From assembly GCA_937926105.1 (NCBI GenBank), contig CALANS010000209.1, forward strand, positions 62,001-126,000: a stretch of 64,000 nucleotides of DNA. The letters are read 5' to 3'. The stretch's first letter is position 1; every line of letters starts with the position of its first letter. The stretch comes from an uncultured Actinomycetes bacterium. GTDB taxonomy: Bacteria > Actinomycetota > Actinomycetes > Mycobacteriales > Nakamurellaceae. Positions 45,720 through 55,785 of this stretch are shown here, one piece after another. Both the position numbers and the translations under genes were made by a program. The notes under the pieces are model-generated. The model saw only the letters and a list, made by a program, of their open reading frames with translations. It made no database searches and was not told where the DNA came from.

Positions 45720-47756
45720 ATGACGAACCAGACTGTGATCGACCTGATCGAGCGTTCGCACCGGTTGGGCGCCGACCGGCGCAATACCAACTATGCGGGT
45801 GGCAATACGTCGGCGAAGGGTAGCGACGTCGATCCGGCCACGGGGGCCTCGGTGGACCTGTTGTGGGTCAAGGGCTCCGGCGGGGATCTGGGCACGCTAC
45901 GGCCGGAGGGGTTGGCGGTGTTGCGACTGGACCGGGTGCGTGCCCTGCGTGAGGTGTATCCCGGGGTGGATCGCGAGGACGAGATGGTCGCCGCGTTCGA
46001 CTACTGCCTGCACGGCCGAGGCGGGGCGGCGCCGTCGATCGACACCGCGATGCACGCCCTGGTCGATGCGCCGCACGTGGATCACTTGCACCCGGATGCC
46101 GGCATCGCGCTGGCGACCGCCGTCGACGGCGAGCGATTGACGGCGGAGTGCTTCGGCGACGAGGTGGTGTGGGTGCCGTGGCGCCGGCCCGGATTCCAAC
46201 TCGGCCTGGATATCGCAGCCATGGCGGCCAGCCACCCTCGGGCGATCGGCTGCATCCTGGGTGGGCACGGCATCACCGCCTGGGGTGCGTCGGGCGCCGA
46301 GTGCGAGGCGAACTCGCTGCGCATTATCGCCACCGCCGAGGAGTTCCTGGCCTCCCGCGGGAAGGCGGAGCCGTTCGGTGCCGTGCTGGACGGCTACCAG
46401 CCGCTGCCCGAGCAGCAGCGGCACGAGCGGGCGGCGGAGCTGGCCCCGCTGATCCGCGGTTTGGCTGGCACCGACCAGCCCGTGGTGGGGCACTACACCG
46501 ACACCGATGTCGTGCTGGACTTCCTATCCCGCGCCGAGCATCCGAGGCTGGCCGCGCTGGGCACGTCCTGCCCGGATCACTTCCTGCGCACCAAGGTTCG
46601 CCCGATGGTGCTGGACCTGCCGCCCGCCGCCGACCTGGATGTGGCGCGGGACAGGGTGCGGGAGTTGCACGAGCAGTACCGCGCCGACTACGCCGCCTAC
46701 TACGCCCGGCACGCCGAGCCGGGGTCACCGGCGATGCGCGGTGCCGATCCGGCGATCGTCCTAGTGCCCGGGGTGGGCATGTTCTCCTTCGGCAAGGACA
46801 AGCAGACCGCCCGGGTCGCGGGGGAGTTCTACCTCAACGCGATAGGCGTGATGCGCGGCGCCGAGGCGGTCTCGTCCTACGCGCCGATCGAGGAGTCGGA
46901 AAAGTTCCGCATCGAGTACTGGGCGCTGGAAGAGGCCAAGCTGCAACGCATGCCCAAGCCCAAGGCGCTGGCGGGGCGGGTGGCGTTGGTGACCGGGGCG
47001 GGCTCCGGCATCGGCAAGGCCATCGCGCGGCGGCTGGCGGCCGAGGGTGCCTGCGTGGTGGTCGCGGACCTGAACGCCGAGGCCGCGGTAGCGGTGGCGG
47101 GAGAGTTGGGCGGCCCGGACGTGGCCGTTCCGGTGGTGTTGGATGTGTCGGATCCGGCGGCGGTGGCGGGCGCGTTCGCGGCCGCGGCTCGCGCGTTCGG
47201 CGGGGTGGACCTGGTGGTCAACAACGCGGGCCTGTCGGTTTCCAAGCCGCTGCTGGAGACCACCGAACGAGACTGGGACCTGCTGCACGATGTGATGGCC
47301 AAGGGTTCCTTCCTGGTGTCGCGGGAGGCGGCCCGCACCATGATCGAGCAGGGTCACGGTGGCGACATCGTGTACATCGCCAGCAAGAACGGCGTATTCG
47401 CCGGCCCCAACAACGTCGCCTACGGCGCCGCCAAGGCCGACCAGGCGCACCAGGTGCGGCTGTTGGCCGCGGAACTCGGCCAGCACGGGATCCGGGTCAA
47501 TGGCATCAATCCCGACGGGGTGGTGCGCGGCTCGGGGATCTTCGCCGGCGGCTGGGGCGCCCAGCGGGCCGCGGTGTACGGAGTGGCCGAGTCCGAACTG
47601 GGTGCCTTCTACGCCAAGCGCACCCTGCTCGGCCGGGAGGTGCTGCCCGAGCACGTGGCGGCGGCGGTGTTCGCGTTGACCGCCGGGGATCTGTCCCGCA
47701 GCACCGGACTGCACATCCCGGTCGACTCCGGCGTCGCCGCCGCGTTCCTCCGATGA
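45720..47756 (+). CDS. rhaD: Bifunctional rhamnulose-1-phosphate aldolase / short-chain dehydrogenase
   Basis: A 678-residue fusion. Residues 1-400 are a class II aldolase: NTNYAGGNTSAKG phosphate site, HLHPD with zinc-type His122 and His124, and a third His region GGHGITAWG. Residues 418-678 are an SDR: TGAGSGIG at 425-432 for NAD, NNAG, and catalytic Tyr568 and Lys572 (YGAAK). It cleaves rhamnulose-1-phosphate to DHAP and L-lactaldehyde and oxidises or reduces the latter, as in RhaEW/YuxG-type proteins. ATG 45720 follows GAGGA; ATG 45705 is an alternative. Confidence 0.92.
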   Translation: MTNQTVIDLIERSHRLGADRRNTNYAGGNTSAKGSDVDPATGASVDLLWVKGSGGDLGTLRPEGLAVLRLDRVRALREVYPGVDREDEMVAAFDYCLHGRGGAAPSIDTAMHALVDAPHVDHLHPDAGIALATAVDGERLTAECFGDEVVWVPWRRPGFQLGLDIAAMAASHPRAIGCILGGHGITAWGASGAECEANSLRIIATAEEFLASRGKAEPFGAVLDGYQPLPEQQRHERAAELAPLIRGLAGTDQPVVGHYTDTDVVLDFLSRAEHPRLAALGTSCPDHFLRTKVRPMVLDLPPAADLDVARDRVRELHEQYRADYAAYYARHAEPGSPAMRGADPAIVLVPGVGMFSFGKDKQTARVAGEFYLNAIGVMRGAEAVSSYAPIEESEKFRIEYWALEEAKLQRMPKPKALAGRVALVTGAGSGIGKAIARRLAAEGACVVVADLNAEAAVAVAGELGGPDVAVPVVLDVSDPAAVAGAFAAAARAFGGVDLVVNNAGLSVSKPLLETTERDWDLLHDVMAKGSFLVSREAARTMIEQGHGGDIVYIASKNGVFAGPNNVAYGAAKADQAHQVRLLAAELGQHGIRVNGINPDGVVRGSGIFAGGWGAQRAAVYGVAESELGAFYAKRTLLGREVLPEHVAAAVFALTAGDLSRSTGLHIPVDSGVAAAFLR

Positions 47757-47876
47757 GCGCTCGCGGCTTGGGAGTCCCAGGCGGCGCTATAGCGCCACCT
47801 CAGACGCACAAGCCGGGGGTGGGCCGGGGGCCGAGCACCGGGTCGAGCCAGGGGCCGTGCCGGTGAGGGGGCCGCG

Positions 47877-49295
47877 GTGAGTGTCACCGTCGCGGCGGTG
47901 GATCTGGGCGCCACCAGCGGCCGGGTGCTGCTCGGCGAGGTCGGCGCCGACCGGCTCGCCGTCACCACCGTCGCCCGGTTTCCCAACACCCCGGTCCGCA
48001 TCGGGGACGGCCTGCACTGGTCGATCTTGGAGTTGTACCGCCACGTGCTGGACGAGCTGGCCGCCGCCCACCGCACGGCATCCGGCCTGACCAGCATCGG
48101 CATCGACTCCTGGGGCTGCGACTACGCGCTGCTGCGCGACGGCGTGATGCTGTCCAACCCGTACAGCCACCGTGACGAGCGCACCGCCGCCGGGGTGCGC
48201 GCCGTGCACGATCGGATCTCACCGCAGGACCTGTTCGCCCGCAACGGCCTGCAACATCTGCCGTTCACCACGCTCTATCAACTCGCCGTCGACCGGCAGC
48301 GTCGCCTGCTGCGCCTGGCCGACACGATGCTGCTCATCCCCGACCTGCTGACCCACTGGCTGACCGGCACCACCGTCGCCGAGCGCACCAATGCCTCCAC
48401 CACCGGACTGCTACGTGCCGACACCGGCGAGTGGGACGCCGACCTGGCCCGCCGGCTGGACGTCGACCCTGCCCTGTTGCCGCCACTGGTCGACGCCGGC
48501 ACCGACCTGGGCCCGATCATCGGCCCCGCCCGCCACGAGACCGGGATCGACGGCGTCCACGTCACCGCCGTCGGCTCGCACGACACCGCTAGCGCCGTGG
48601 TCGCGGTCCCCGCTACCGACCCCGACATCGCCTACATCTCCTGCGGCACTTGGTCTTTGGTCGGCGTCGAACTCGAACGACCGGTCCTTACCGACGCCGC
48701 GCGCCGCGCCGGGTTCACCAACGAACGAGGCGTGGACGGCCGCATCCGCTACCTGCACAACGTGACGGGACTGTGGCTGCTCACCGAGACCATCCGCGAC
48801 TGGGAACGCATCGGGCCGCCCGTCGACCTGTCGGCCCTGCTCGCCCAGGCAGCCGACATCACTGGCGCCACGCCGACCTTCGACGCAGACGACCCCGACT
48901 TCCTCGGCCCCGGCGACATGCCGGCCCGCATCGCCGCCGCCCTGCTCGCAGCCGGCCAGTCGGCACCGACGTCCCGCCCGGCGCTGGTGCGCACCATCTT
49001 GGCCAGCCTCGCCGCCGCCTACGCCCGCACCATCCGGGCCGCCGCCGAGACCTCGGGGCACACCATCCGAACGGTGCACCTGGTCGGCGGCGGCAGCCAG
49101 AACACCCTGCTGTGCCAACTCACCGCTGACGCCACCGGCCTGCCTGTCCTCGCCGGTCCGGCCGAGGCCACCGCCATCGGCAACATCCTCATCCAGGCCC
49201 GCACCCTCGGTGAGACCGGCGGCAGCTTGGAATCGCTGCGCGCCCTGGTAGCACGGCGCTGCGCCCTTCGACGCTACGAACCGGGTCGGGGATAG
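47877..49295 (+). CDS. rhaB: Rhamnulokinase
   Basis: A 472-residue FGGY-family kinase: N-terminal phosphate loop AAVDLGATSGRVLLGEV, IGIDSWGCDYALL, NGLQHLPFTTLYQL, and the C-terminal ATP domain GSHDTASAVVAVPA, SCGTWSLVGVEL and VHLVGGGSQNTLLCQL. It phosphorylates L-rhamnulose to rhamnulose-1-phosphate, the substrate of the preceding gene. The 120-bp gap from rhaD holds only G-rich sequence. GTG start with GAGGGGG about six bases upstream. Last gene of the operon. Confidence 0.93.
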   Translation: MSVTVAAVDLGATSGRVLLGEVGADRLAVTTVARFPNTPVRIGDGLHWSILELYRHVLDELAAAHRTASGLTSIGIDSWGCDYALLRDGVMLSNPYSHRDERTAAGVRAVHDRISPQDLFARNGLQHLPFTTLYQLAVDRQRRLLRLADTMLLIPDLLTHWLTGTTVAERTNASTTGLLRADTGEWDADLARRLDVDPALLPPLVDAGTDLGPIIGPARHETGIDGVHVTAVGSHDTASAVVAVPATDPDIAYISCGTWSLVGVELERPVLTDAARRAGFTNERGVDGRIRYLHNVTGLWLLTETIRDWERIGPPVDLSALLAQAADITGATPTFDADDPDFLGPGDMPARIAAALLAAGQSAPTSRPALVRTILASLAAAYARTIRAAAETSGHTIRTVHLVGGGSQNTLLCQLTADATGLPVLAGPAEATAIGNILIQARTLGETGGSLESLRALVARRCALRRYEPGRG

Positions 49296-49480
49296 CAGCT
49301 TCGTCACCGCCCTGGGTCCTTCGGGGCCGCGGTGGCCTTCGCCTGGTCTCGAGGTGACCGTAGCCGTGAGGGTGGGCCAGCGACCGGGCGTGCGGCGGCG
49401 TGGCACCATGCCGCTCCCGATCCGCTCCGGAGCCTTCGGTACCGCCCGGCAATTTCCGCACATCGTGCAGACCGGACTGC

Positions 49481-49486
49481 TAACCT
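49481..49486 (+). promoter_or_regulatory. Leaderless -10 element
   Basis: TAACCT six bases before ATG 49493, with no Shine-Dalgarno: the typical arrangement of an actinobacterial leaderless transcript. Confidence 0.45.
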
Positions 49487-49492
49487 GCGCCG

Positions 49493-50311
49493 ATGGTGTC
49501 GATCGCGATGATCGTGCTCGGTGTCGGGCTGGGTGTGGTGGGCCTGGCGATCTCCGCATGGCCGTTGACCGTGGTAGGTGCGGTGTGGATCGTGTGCGGC
49601 CTGATCTCGCGCGCCGTCGCGGTCCGGGTGAATCGGGCCCGCGCGCATGAGCGGGCCGTGGCGGGTGCCGTGGTCGCCCGCGACTCGACGGCCGACCCGC
49701 CGGCGCGGTGGGCGAAGGTGCTCATGCTGACCTTGAGCACCTTGGCCTGTGGGCTGTCCGCACTCGCCGTTGGCTATTTCCGGCTTGGATTCGATGCCGC
49801 GCACCAGAGCTGGCGCTACCTGCCACTCATCGCCGGCATCCCGCCGACCGCGCTCGCGGTGATCGGTGTGCTCATGTATGGAATTGGTTCGGCCGCGAAG
49901 GCCACTCTCGGTGCGCCACCGACGGTTCCGGCCACCATCATCGTCCGGTCAGTGCACGACACCGGCGTGTACGTGAACAACCAACCTCGGTTGGAACTCG
50001 ACATCGAGGTGCGGCCGGAGGGATTACGGCCCTATCGGGTGGCGAAGAAGGCCACGGTGCCGTTCGCCGCGCTCGGGCAACTCGAGCCAGGCCATGGCTT
50101 TCACGCCACCGTCGCCGGCCCCGGCGATCCCACGAACATGGACATCGACTGGGCCAGTGGCTTCGACACTGCCGCGCATGCTTTCGACACCGGTGAGCAC
50201 GCAACAGATCCCGCGACCAGGCTGCGCCACCTGGACGAGCTGCATCGCCAGGGCCTCGTCACCGATACTGAGTACCAGACGCACCGCGCGCGGATCATCG
50301 GCTCGGTGTAG
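49493..50311 (+). CDS. Membrane protein with SHOCT domain
   Basis: A 272-residue protein. Two hydrophobic segments at residues 1-42 (MIVLGVGLGVVGLAISAWPL), a third and fourth at about 76-130, then a soluble beta-rich part (VPATIIVRSVHDTGVYVNNQ; LELDIEVRPEGLRPYRVAKK) resembling DUF3592-type domains, and a C-terminal SHOCT motif (LRHLDELHRQGLVTDTEYQT), a short helical oligomerisation module. Function unknown. It is transcribed alone between rhaB and the convergent nfo gene. Confidence 0.8.
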   Translation: MVSIAMIVLGVGLGVVGLAISAWPLTVVGAVWIVCGLISRAVAVRVNRARAHERAVAGAVVARDSTADPPARWAKVLMLTLSTLACGLSALAVGYFRLGFDAAHQSWRYLPLIAGIPPTALAVIGVLMYGIGSAAKATLGAPPTVPATIIVRSVHDTGVYVNNQPRLELDIEVRPEGLRPYRVAKKATVPFAALGQLEPGHGFHATVAGPGDPTNMDIDWASGFDTAAHAFDTGEHATDPATRLRHLDELHRQGLVTDTEYQTHRARIIGSV

Positions 50312-50401
50312 CCTGACGCCTCGTCGCCACCTCGACCGATGCGGACGGCCGGACCTCGGTCCGGCCGTCACCGGCGCCGGCAGACCTGCCCGTGCTGCGG
50401 C

Positions 50402-51190
50402 TTATCCGATCGCCGCTCGCAGCCGGTCGACGTCGTCTCCCTCGCCGGACTTGGCGCCGGGAGTCTCCAGGATCACCGGGGCGCCGGCCGCGCGCACCAC
50501 CGCCGCGATCGCATCGAGCCCGATGGTGCCCTCGCCCAGATTGGCGTGCCGATCGGCTCCGGATCCTGCCTCGTCCCGGGAGTCGTTGGCGTGCACCAAA
50601 TCGATCCGCCCCGTGATCGCCAGGACCTCGTCTACCACGGTAGCCAGATCCAGCCCGCCGGCGAAGGCGTGGCAGGTGTCCAGGCAGAAGCCCAATCCGG
50701 AATCGCCGACTGCATCCCACAACATGGCGATGCGTTCCAGGGTGCGGGCCATCGCCCCGTCGCCGCCGGCGGTGTTCTCCACCAGGACCGGCACCGTGGC
50801 GTTCAACCGCTCCGCGCATTTGCGCCAGTTGTCGAATCCGGCGGCTGGATCGTCACCGGCGGTGACGTGCCCACCGTGGACGACCACCGCGGACGCGCCC
50901 ACCTGCGCCGCCAGGTCGACATGCTGCTGCAGCAACTTGCGGCTGGGGATGCGGATCCGGTTATTGGCTGTCGCGACGTTGATCACATATGGCGCGTGCA
51001 CCACCAGCACGATGCCGGCCGCCTGCGCCGCCTCGCGCAACGCCGCAGCACCGCCGGGATAGGCGACACTCGGCCCCTTCCAGTTCTGCGGGTCGCCGAG
51101 GAAGAACTGCGCCGCATCGGCGCCCCGATCCTGCGCGGCGACGATCGGATCTACCTGGTCGACGTGTGCTCCGATGCGAAGTGCGGCCAT
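50402..51190 (-). CDS. nfo: Endonuclease IV (AP endonuclease)
   Basis: A 262-residue TIM-barrel nuclease. Motifs are RIGAHVD, FFLGDPQNW, VHAPYVINVA, VVHGGHVTAGDD, VLVENTAGGDGAM, GFCLDTCHAFAGG and DLVHANDSRDEAGSGADRHANLGEG, holding the His/Glu/Asp ligands of the three-zinc site. It cuts 5' to abasic sites in base-excision repair. ATG 51190 fits the family start; a GTG at 51220 would add ten residues. It shows the return to core genes after the sugar loci. Confidence 0.93.
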   Translation of the reverse strand: MAALRIGAHVDQVDPIVAAQDRGADAAQFFLGDPQNWKGPSVAYPGGAAALREAAQAAGIVLVVHAPYVINVATANNRIRIPSRKLLQQHVDLAAQVGASAVVVHGGHVTAGDDPAAGFDNWRKCAERLNATVPVLVENTAGGDGAMARTLERIAMLWDAVGDSGLGFCLDTCHAFAGGLDLATVVDEVLAITGRIDLVHANDSRDEAGSGADRHANLGEGTIGLDAIAAVVRAAGAPVILETPGAKSGEGDDVDRLRAAIG

Positions 51191-51280
51191 GGCCCGCACT
51201 CTACGTGGAGCCTGTGACACGAGTGCCCGCCCCGACCGGCGATCGATCGAAGCGGGCCCGCGTGTCCGATCCGGGCCCGT

Positions 51281-51505
51281 TCAGCCGGTCTTGCCCTTCA
51301 GCGCCACCAGCACCCCGGCCAACGCGAAGTACTTGTTGCTGCCGAGCTCGCCGACCGTGTCGATACCCAGCGCCTCCTTGAGTAGCTGGTCGTGCCGCTC
51401 CGTCAGGCCCGCCAATGCCGAGGGCGGCGCAGCCAGGATCTCGTCCAGACTGGAGTTCTCGTAGGCCTTGTCCAGGCCCTTGGTCAGATCGACAGATACC
51501 GCCAT
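51281..51505 (-). CDS. Small helix-hairpin-helix-like protein
   Basis: A 74-residue protein. Residues 1-30 (VDLTKGLDKAYENSSLDEIL) are acidic and helical; residues 28-60 (APPSALAGLTERHDQLLKEALG, then IDTVGELGSNKYFALAGVLVAL) look like a helix-hairpin-helix fold of the sort seen in small conserved actinobacterial proteins. AGGGAG six bases before ATG supports the start. Function unknown. Confidence 0.75.
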   Translation of the reverse strand: MAVSVDLTKGLDKAYENSSLDEILAAPPSALAGLTERHDQLLKEALGIDTVGELGSNKYFALAGVLVALKGKTG

Positions 51506-51849
51506 CGACGGCTCCCTTCGCTAGATCGACCGCCGGCGGCGGTCGCGTCCCCCGGATCGTGTGCCGGAACGGATTCGTGCTCCCTACTCTGCGGTACAGA
51601 CCGGTGGCATGGCAAGAGCCAGACTGCTCCATTCGGGTGCACGCGTGGCCAGGACCCGCCGCCATTCGTGGCAATCCGGGCGGCGCGGTCGAAGGAGCAT
51701 CGCTGTTGCCCGTGAGCCCCGCGAGCACGGGTGCTCGCGTCACAGGCCGGGTGCTCGACCCGGCTCCGGTCGGAGCGATCCCCCGGCAGCGGGTCCTCGC
51801 AGCGGCGTGGTGCCGGCCGCCCTCGCCCGCGGCCTACCCTGGACGGGTC
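51506..51849. other. 344-bp divergent gap before iscS
   Basis: No gene recognised. At the right end TACCCT (51835-51840) lies nine bases before ATG 51850, which has no Shine-Dalgarno, so iscS may be leaderless. Frames open across the gap give no family-like sequence. Confidence 0.5.
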
Positions 51850-53145
51850 ATGATTGCCACCCCCTCACCTGCCCCGGCACCGCATGGCGGTCCCATGGTC
51901 CAGCGGGCGCCCGACCCTGCGCCCGACCACGCGACCGGCGGCGACGTGGTCTACCTCGACCATGCCGCCACCACCCCCGCGCTACCGGCCGTCGTCGATG
52001 CCGTCACCGACGCCATGCGACTGGTCGGCAACGCCTCCTCCTTGCATGCCGCCGGCCGGGCCGCGCGCCGCAGGGTTGAGGAGTCCCGGGAGACGATCGC
52101 CGCGGCGTTGGGAGCGCGGCCCAGCGAGGTGATCGTCACCTCGGGCGGCACGGAGGCGGACAACATAGCGGTGACGGGGATCCTGACCGCGCGCCAGTCC
52201 GCCGAACCGGCCCGGCGACGGGTGCTGCTGCCCGCCGTCGAGCACCACGCCGTGCTGGACACCGCGGAGGCGTTGCACACCACCGGCCGCGCCGAGATCT
52301 GCTGGCTCGAGGTGGACGACTACGGCAGGGTGCACGCCGACACGCTGGCCGCCGCCATCGCCGAGGACCCCGGCGCGGTTGCCCTGGTCAGCGTGATGTG
52401 GGCCAACAACGAGGTCGGCACGGTGAATCCAATCCGGGAACTGGCCGCCGTCGCGCACTCATATGGCATCCCGCTGCACAGCGACGCGGTGCAGGCGTTC
52501 GGCGCGCTGCCGGTGGACTTCGCGGCCAGCGGCGCGGATGCGCTGTCGGTGACGGCGCACAAGATCGGCGGGCCCATGGGAGTCGGCGCGCTGCTGCTGC
52601 GTCGGGACGTGGCCGTGACACCGATCGGGCACGGCGGCGGTCAGGAGCGCGGCATCCGGTCCGGAACGCTGGACATGCCCGCCCTGGTCGGGTTCGCGGT
52701 CGCCGCGGAGCATGCCGCCGCGAGCCGGGCGACGGAGGCGAGCAGGCTGGCTGCCCTCCGGGACGAGCTGATTGCCGGTGTGCAGCACGCGGTTCCGGAC
52801 GCCGCGTTGTCCGGAGATCCCGGCGCCGGTGTGATGGACGGCGGCCCGTCCCGGCTGCCCGGCAACGCGCACCTGCGCTTTCCGGGTTGCCAGGGCGACG
52901 CGCTGCTGATGCTGCTGGACACCGCCGGCATCGCCTGCTCCACCGGGTCGGCGTGCACCGCCGGGGTGGCCCGGCCCTCGCACGTGCTGCTGGCGATGGG
53001 CCTGCCGGAGCGGGAAGCCGCCGGGGCGCTGCGCTTCTCGCTGGGGCACAGCTCGACCCGGGACGACGTGCGGTCCCTGGTCGAGGCGATCGGCCCGGCC
53101 GTGCAGCGCGCTCGGGCGGCTGCGCTGGCGGGAGCCAGGCGGTGA
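51850..53145 (+). CDS. iscS: Cysteine desulfurase
   Basis: A 431-residue NifS/IscS-type PLP enzyme. [18 protein letters not shown] near residue 35, [14 protein letters not shown] lysine Lys238 in [11 protein letters not shown], and active-site Cys369 in STGSACTAG. It takes sulfur from cysteine for the 2-thiouridylase MnmA encoded next, as in the mycobacterial iscS-mnmA pair. The first 30 residues are a non-conserved Pro/Ala-rich extension, so a later start (ATG 51895) is possible. Confidence 0.93.
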   Translation: MIATPSPAPAPHGGPMVQRAPDPAPDHATGGDVVYLDHAATTPALPAVVDAVTDAMRLVGNASSLHAAGRAARRRVEESRETIAAALGARPSEVIVTSGGTEADNIAVTGILTARQSAEPARRRVLLPAVEHHAVLDTAEALHTTGRAEICWLEVDDYGRVHADTLAAAIAEDPGAVALVSVMWANNEVGTVNPIRELAAVAHSYGIPLHSDAVQAFGALPVDFAASGADALSVTAHKIGGPMGVGALLLRRDVAVTPIGHGGGQERGIRSGTLDMPALVGFAVAAEHAAASRATEASRLAALRDELIAGVQHAVPDAALSGDPGAGVMDGGPSRLPGNAHLRFPGCQGDALLMLLDTAGIACSTGSACTAGVARPSHVLLAMGLPEREAAGALRFSLGHSSTRDDVRSLVEAIGPAVQRARAAALAGARR

Positions 53146-53158
53146 CCGGCTTGGCCAT

Positions 53159-53224
53159 GTTCGCGGATCTGAAGCACGGTTGTGGGGCCGAATCGGGCCA
53201 CAACCGTGCTTCAAATCCGCGAAC
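53159..53224. repeat. 66-nt near-perfect palindrome between iscS and mnmA
   Basis: Left arm 53159-53185 (starts GTTCGCGGATCTGAAGCACG) and right arm 53198-53224 (ends GCTTCAAATCCGCGAAC) pair at 26 of 27 positions. The 12-nt loop itself holds CCGA-A-TCGG. It begins 14 bp after the iscS stop and ends 18 bp before the mnmA start. No T-run follows. It could be a REP/MITE-like element or an mRNA stem-loop. Confidence 0.85.
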
Positions 53225-53242
53225 GTCGGTGGGGGAGGGACC

Positions 53243-54328
53243 GTGAGGGTGCTGGCCGCGATGAGCGGGGGCGTCGACTCGGCGGTGGCCGCGGCGCTGG
53301 CGCACGACGCCGGCCACGACGTGACCGGTGTGCACATGGCGCTGTCCCGCACCCCCGGCACGCTGCGCACCGGGTCCCGGGGTTGCTGCACGGTGGAGGA
53401 CGCGTTCGATGCCCGGCGGGTGTCCGACCTGATCGGGATTCCGTTCTACGTCTGGGACCTGTCGGAGGATTTCGCCGAGACCGTCGTCACGGACTTCCTG
53501 GCCGAGTACGCCGCCGGGCACACCCCCAACCCCTGCCTGCGGTGCAACGAGAAGATCAAGTTCGCCGCGCTGCTGGATCGCGCGGTCGCGCTCGGCTTCG
53601 ACGCCGTGGTGACCGGTCACTACGCCCGGGTGTGCGACGGCCGGCTGCTGCGCTCGGCCGACCCGGCCAAGGACCAGTCGTACGTGCTGGCGGTACTGCG
53701 CCCGGATCAGGTGCGTCGCAGCATGTTCCCGCTCGGCGGCATGACCAAGCCGCAGGTCCGGGCGGAGGCGGACCGGCGCGGTTTCGCGGTGGCGGCCAAG
53801 CCGGACTCCTACGACATCTGCTTCATCTCCGACGGCGACACCCGCGGCTACCTGACCGAGAAGCTCGGCGCGAGGCCGGGTTCGGTGGTGGATGCGGATA
53901 CCGGCGAGGAGCTGGCTCGGCACGACGGCTACTTCGGCTACACGATCGGGCAGCGCAAGGGGCTCGGGCTGACCCGCCCGGCCCCGGATGGGCGGCCCCG
54001 GTATGTGCTGAGTATCGAGCCGGTTTCCGGGACGGTGACGGTGGGGTCGGCCGAGCACCTCGACGTGACGACGATCAGCGCGAGATCGGTGGTGTACCCG
54101 AGTGGCGCGGCCCCGATTTTTCCGATCCGCGGCCGACTGCAGGTGCGGGCGCACGGCCGAACCACCGGCGTCACCGCCGATCTGACCGCCGGCGGCGCGT
54201 TGCGTCTGGTGCTGGACGAGCCGATCCGGGGGGTGGCGCCGGGGCAGACCGCGGCGCTGTACGACGACGCCGACACCGAGGTGCTGGCCGCCGGCACCAT
54301 CGTGGACACCGGGCATGGCCATGGCTGA
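53243..54328 (+). CDS. mnmA: tRNA-specific 2-thiouridylase
   Basis: A 361-residue enzyme, the usual length. PP-loop ATPase motif [14 protein letters not shown] at residues 6-19, catalytic cysteines Cys98 (NPCLRCN) and Cys193 (DICFISDG), and the C-terminal barrel ([14 protein letters not shown]). It thiolates U34 of tRNA-Lys, -Glu and -Gln using sulfur from IscS. GTG start with GGGGGAGGGA about three bases upstream. The next gene starts 14 bases inside this one's end. Confidence 0.95.
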   Translation: MRVLAAMSGGVDSAVAAALAHDAGHDVTGVHMALSRTPGTLRTGSRGCCTVEDAFDARRVSDLIGIPFYVWDLSEDFAETVVTDFLAEYAAGHTPNPCLRCNEKIKFAALLDRAVALGFDAVVTGHYARVCDGRLLRSADPAKDQSYVLAVLRPDQVRRSMFPLGGMTKPQVRAEADRRGFAVAAKPDSYDICFISDGDTRGYLTEKLGARPGSVVDADTGEELARHDGYFGYTIGQRKGLGLTRPAPDGRPRYVLSIEPVSGTVTVGSAEHLDVTTISARSVVYPSGAAPIFPIRGRLQVRAHGRTTGVTADLTAGGALRLVLDEPIRGVAPGQTAALYDDADTEVLAAGTIVDTGHGHG

Positions 54329-55550
54329 CGATGGCATGCGGCCCCGGCACGCCGAGAGGGTGAGCGACCGGGCCGTGCAGCGCGACCCGGACGCCGCGGC
54401 GGGCACCCCGCCGGACCCGCGCCGGCCTGACACCCCGTGGCGCGCTGGGATCGCCACCGGCGTCGGCTCGCTGCCTGGTACCGACCCGATGGAGTCGGCG
54501 GCCCTGATTGCCGGCGAATTGCCGGACCTGCCGCACCTGGTGGAGCTGCCGCAGCGCGGCGCGGGCGCCGACATGATCGGCCGCACCGCCGCCATGCTGA
54601 TCGACATGCCGGCCGAGGTGGTGCCCAGCGGGTGGCGGCTGACGCGACGGCCGGGCCGGGACGTGCGGCGTGCCGCCGACTTCCTGGCCTGGGATACCGA
54701 CGCCGCGGAGCGGCACTTCGCCGGAGCGGCCTGGATCAAGATCCAGGCGGTCGGGCCGTGGACGCTGGCCGCGCAGCTGGAGACGCCCAGCGGCAACCGG
54801 GCACTGCTGGATTCCGGTGCCGTGGCGGATCTGGCCGCCTCGTTCATCGAGGGCGTGGCCGCGCAGCGCTCCGAGCTGGCTCGCCGGTTGCCCGGCACCG
54901 GCGTCGTGATACAGATTGACGAGCCGTCGCTGCCGGCGGTACTGGCCGGAACCTTGGCCACCGCATCCGGATTCGGCACCGTCCCGGCGGTCGACGAGTC
55001 ACGGGCGGTGGAGCTCCTGGCAGACCTGGTGCAGGGGCTCGCCGGCGGCGCGCGGGCCGACGGCGGCGATCACGCCGCGTCGCCGGTCGCCGTGCACTGC
55101 TGCCACCCCGCCGCTCCGGTGGATCTGCTGCGCCGCGCCGGGTTCCGCGCACTGTCGCTGGACCTGACCGGCGTCGGGAGTTCGGCGGCCCGGCTGGATC
55201 CCTTGGCCGAGGCGGTCGAGGACGGTGTGGTGCTGCTGGCCGGGCTGATCCCCACCACCGACCCGTCCGCAAGCAATCACCTCTCGGCGGCCGGCGGCGA
55301 TCCGGCGAGCAACGGCGACCCGAGCCCGGACGATACGTCCGTGCCCCGAGGACGTTTCGACTTCCGCCAGGCGGCGGGGCCATTGCTGGACCTGTGGCAC
55401 CGGGTGGGGCTGCCGGACGCGCGGTTCTCCCAGGTGCTCGTCACCCCTACCTGCGGGCTCGGGACGGCCTCGCCGGCGTGGGCACGCCGATCGTTGGCGC
55501 TGGCCCGGGATGCCGGCCGGCTGCTGCACGAACGCGCCGAGCAGGCCTGA
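54315..55550 (+). CDS. MetE-like (cobalamin-independent methionine synthase family) protein
   Basis: A 411-residue protein with the UROD/MetE-like barrel: [14 protein letters not shown] near residue 48, [66 protein letters not shown] and [17 protein letters not shown] near 380. His/Cys positions resemble the MetE zinc site (HCCH, and a late Cys). About half the size of full MetE; the mycobacterial homologue next to mnmA is of unproved function. Overlaps mnmA by 14 bases. Confidence 0.85.
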   Translation: MAMADDGMRPRHAERVSDRAVQRDPDAAAGTPPDPRRPDTPWRAGIATGVGSLPGTDPMESAALIAGELPDLPHLVELPQRGAGADMIGRTAAMLIDMPAEVVPSGWRLTRRPGRDVRRAADFLAWDTDAAERHFAGAAWIKIQAVGPWTLAAQLETPSGNRALLDSGAVADLAASFIEGVAAQRSELARRLPGTGVVIQIDEPSLPAVLAGTLATASGFGTVPAVDESRAVELLADLVQGLAGGARADGGDHAASPVAVHCCHPAAPVDLLRRAGFRALSLDLTGVGSSAARLDPLAEAVEDGVVLLAGLIPTTDPSASNHLSAAGGDPASNGDPSPDDTSVPRGRFDFRQAAGPLLDLWHRVGLPDARFSQVLVTPTCGLGTASPAWARRSLALARDAGRLLHERAEQA

Positions 55551-55785
55551 CGGCACGCTGGCTTCGCGGCCGATCCACGTCCGTGAGTCGCGTTGGTACC
55601 TCCGACCCCGCGCCCTGGAGCCGGGTCGCGTCGGATACTTCAGGCCCGCCGGTATCGCCGAGCGTCCACCCTGCTCCTACACCGTGGCGCCGCGCAGGGC
55701 GACGACGGAACCGGGCCCGTTGATCGCACGTCATACCGGCGCCATCCGGCTCGATCAGTGGTCAGGGCACGAAGGAGTGGGGCAC

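Noticed and set aside
53159..53224. The long palindrome as an intrinsic terminator of iscS
   Set aside because: No T-run follows and mnmA starts 18 bp later in the same direction.
52388..54979. 863-codon open frame on the reverse strand across iscS, mnmA and the MetE-like gene
   Set aside because: It is antisense to three confident genes, has no recognisable domain and a composition typical of shadow frames in high-GC DNA.
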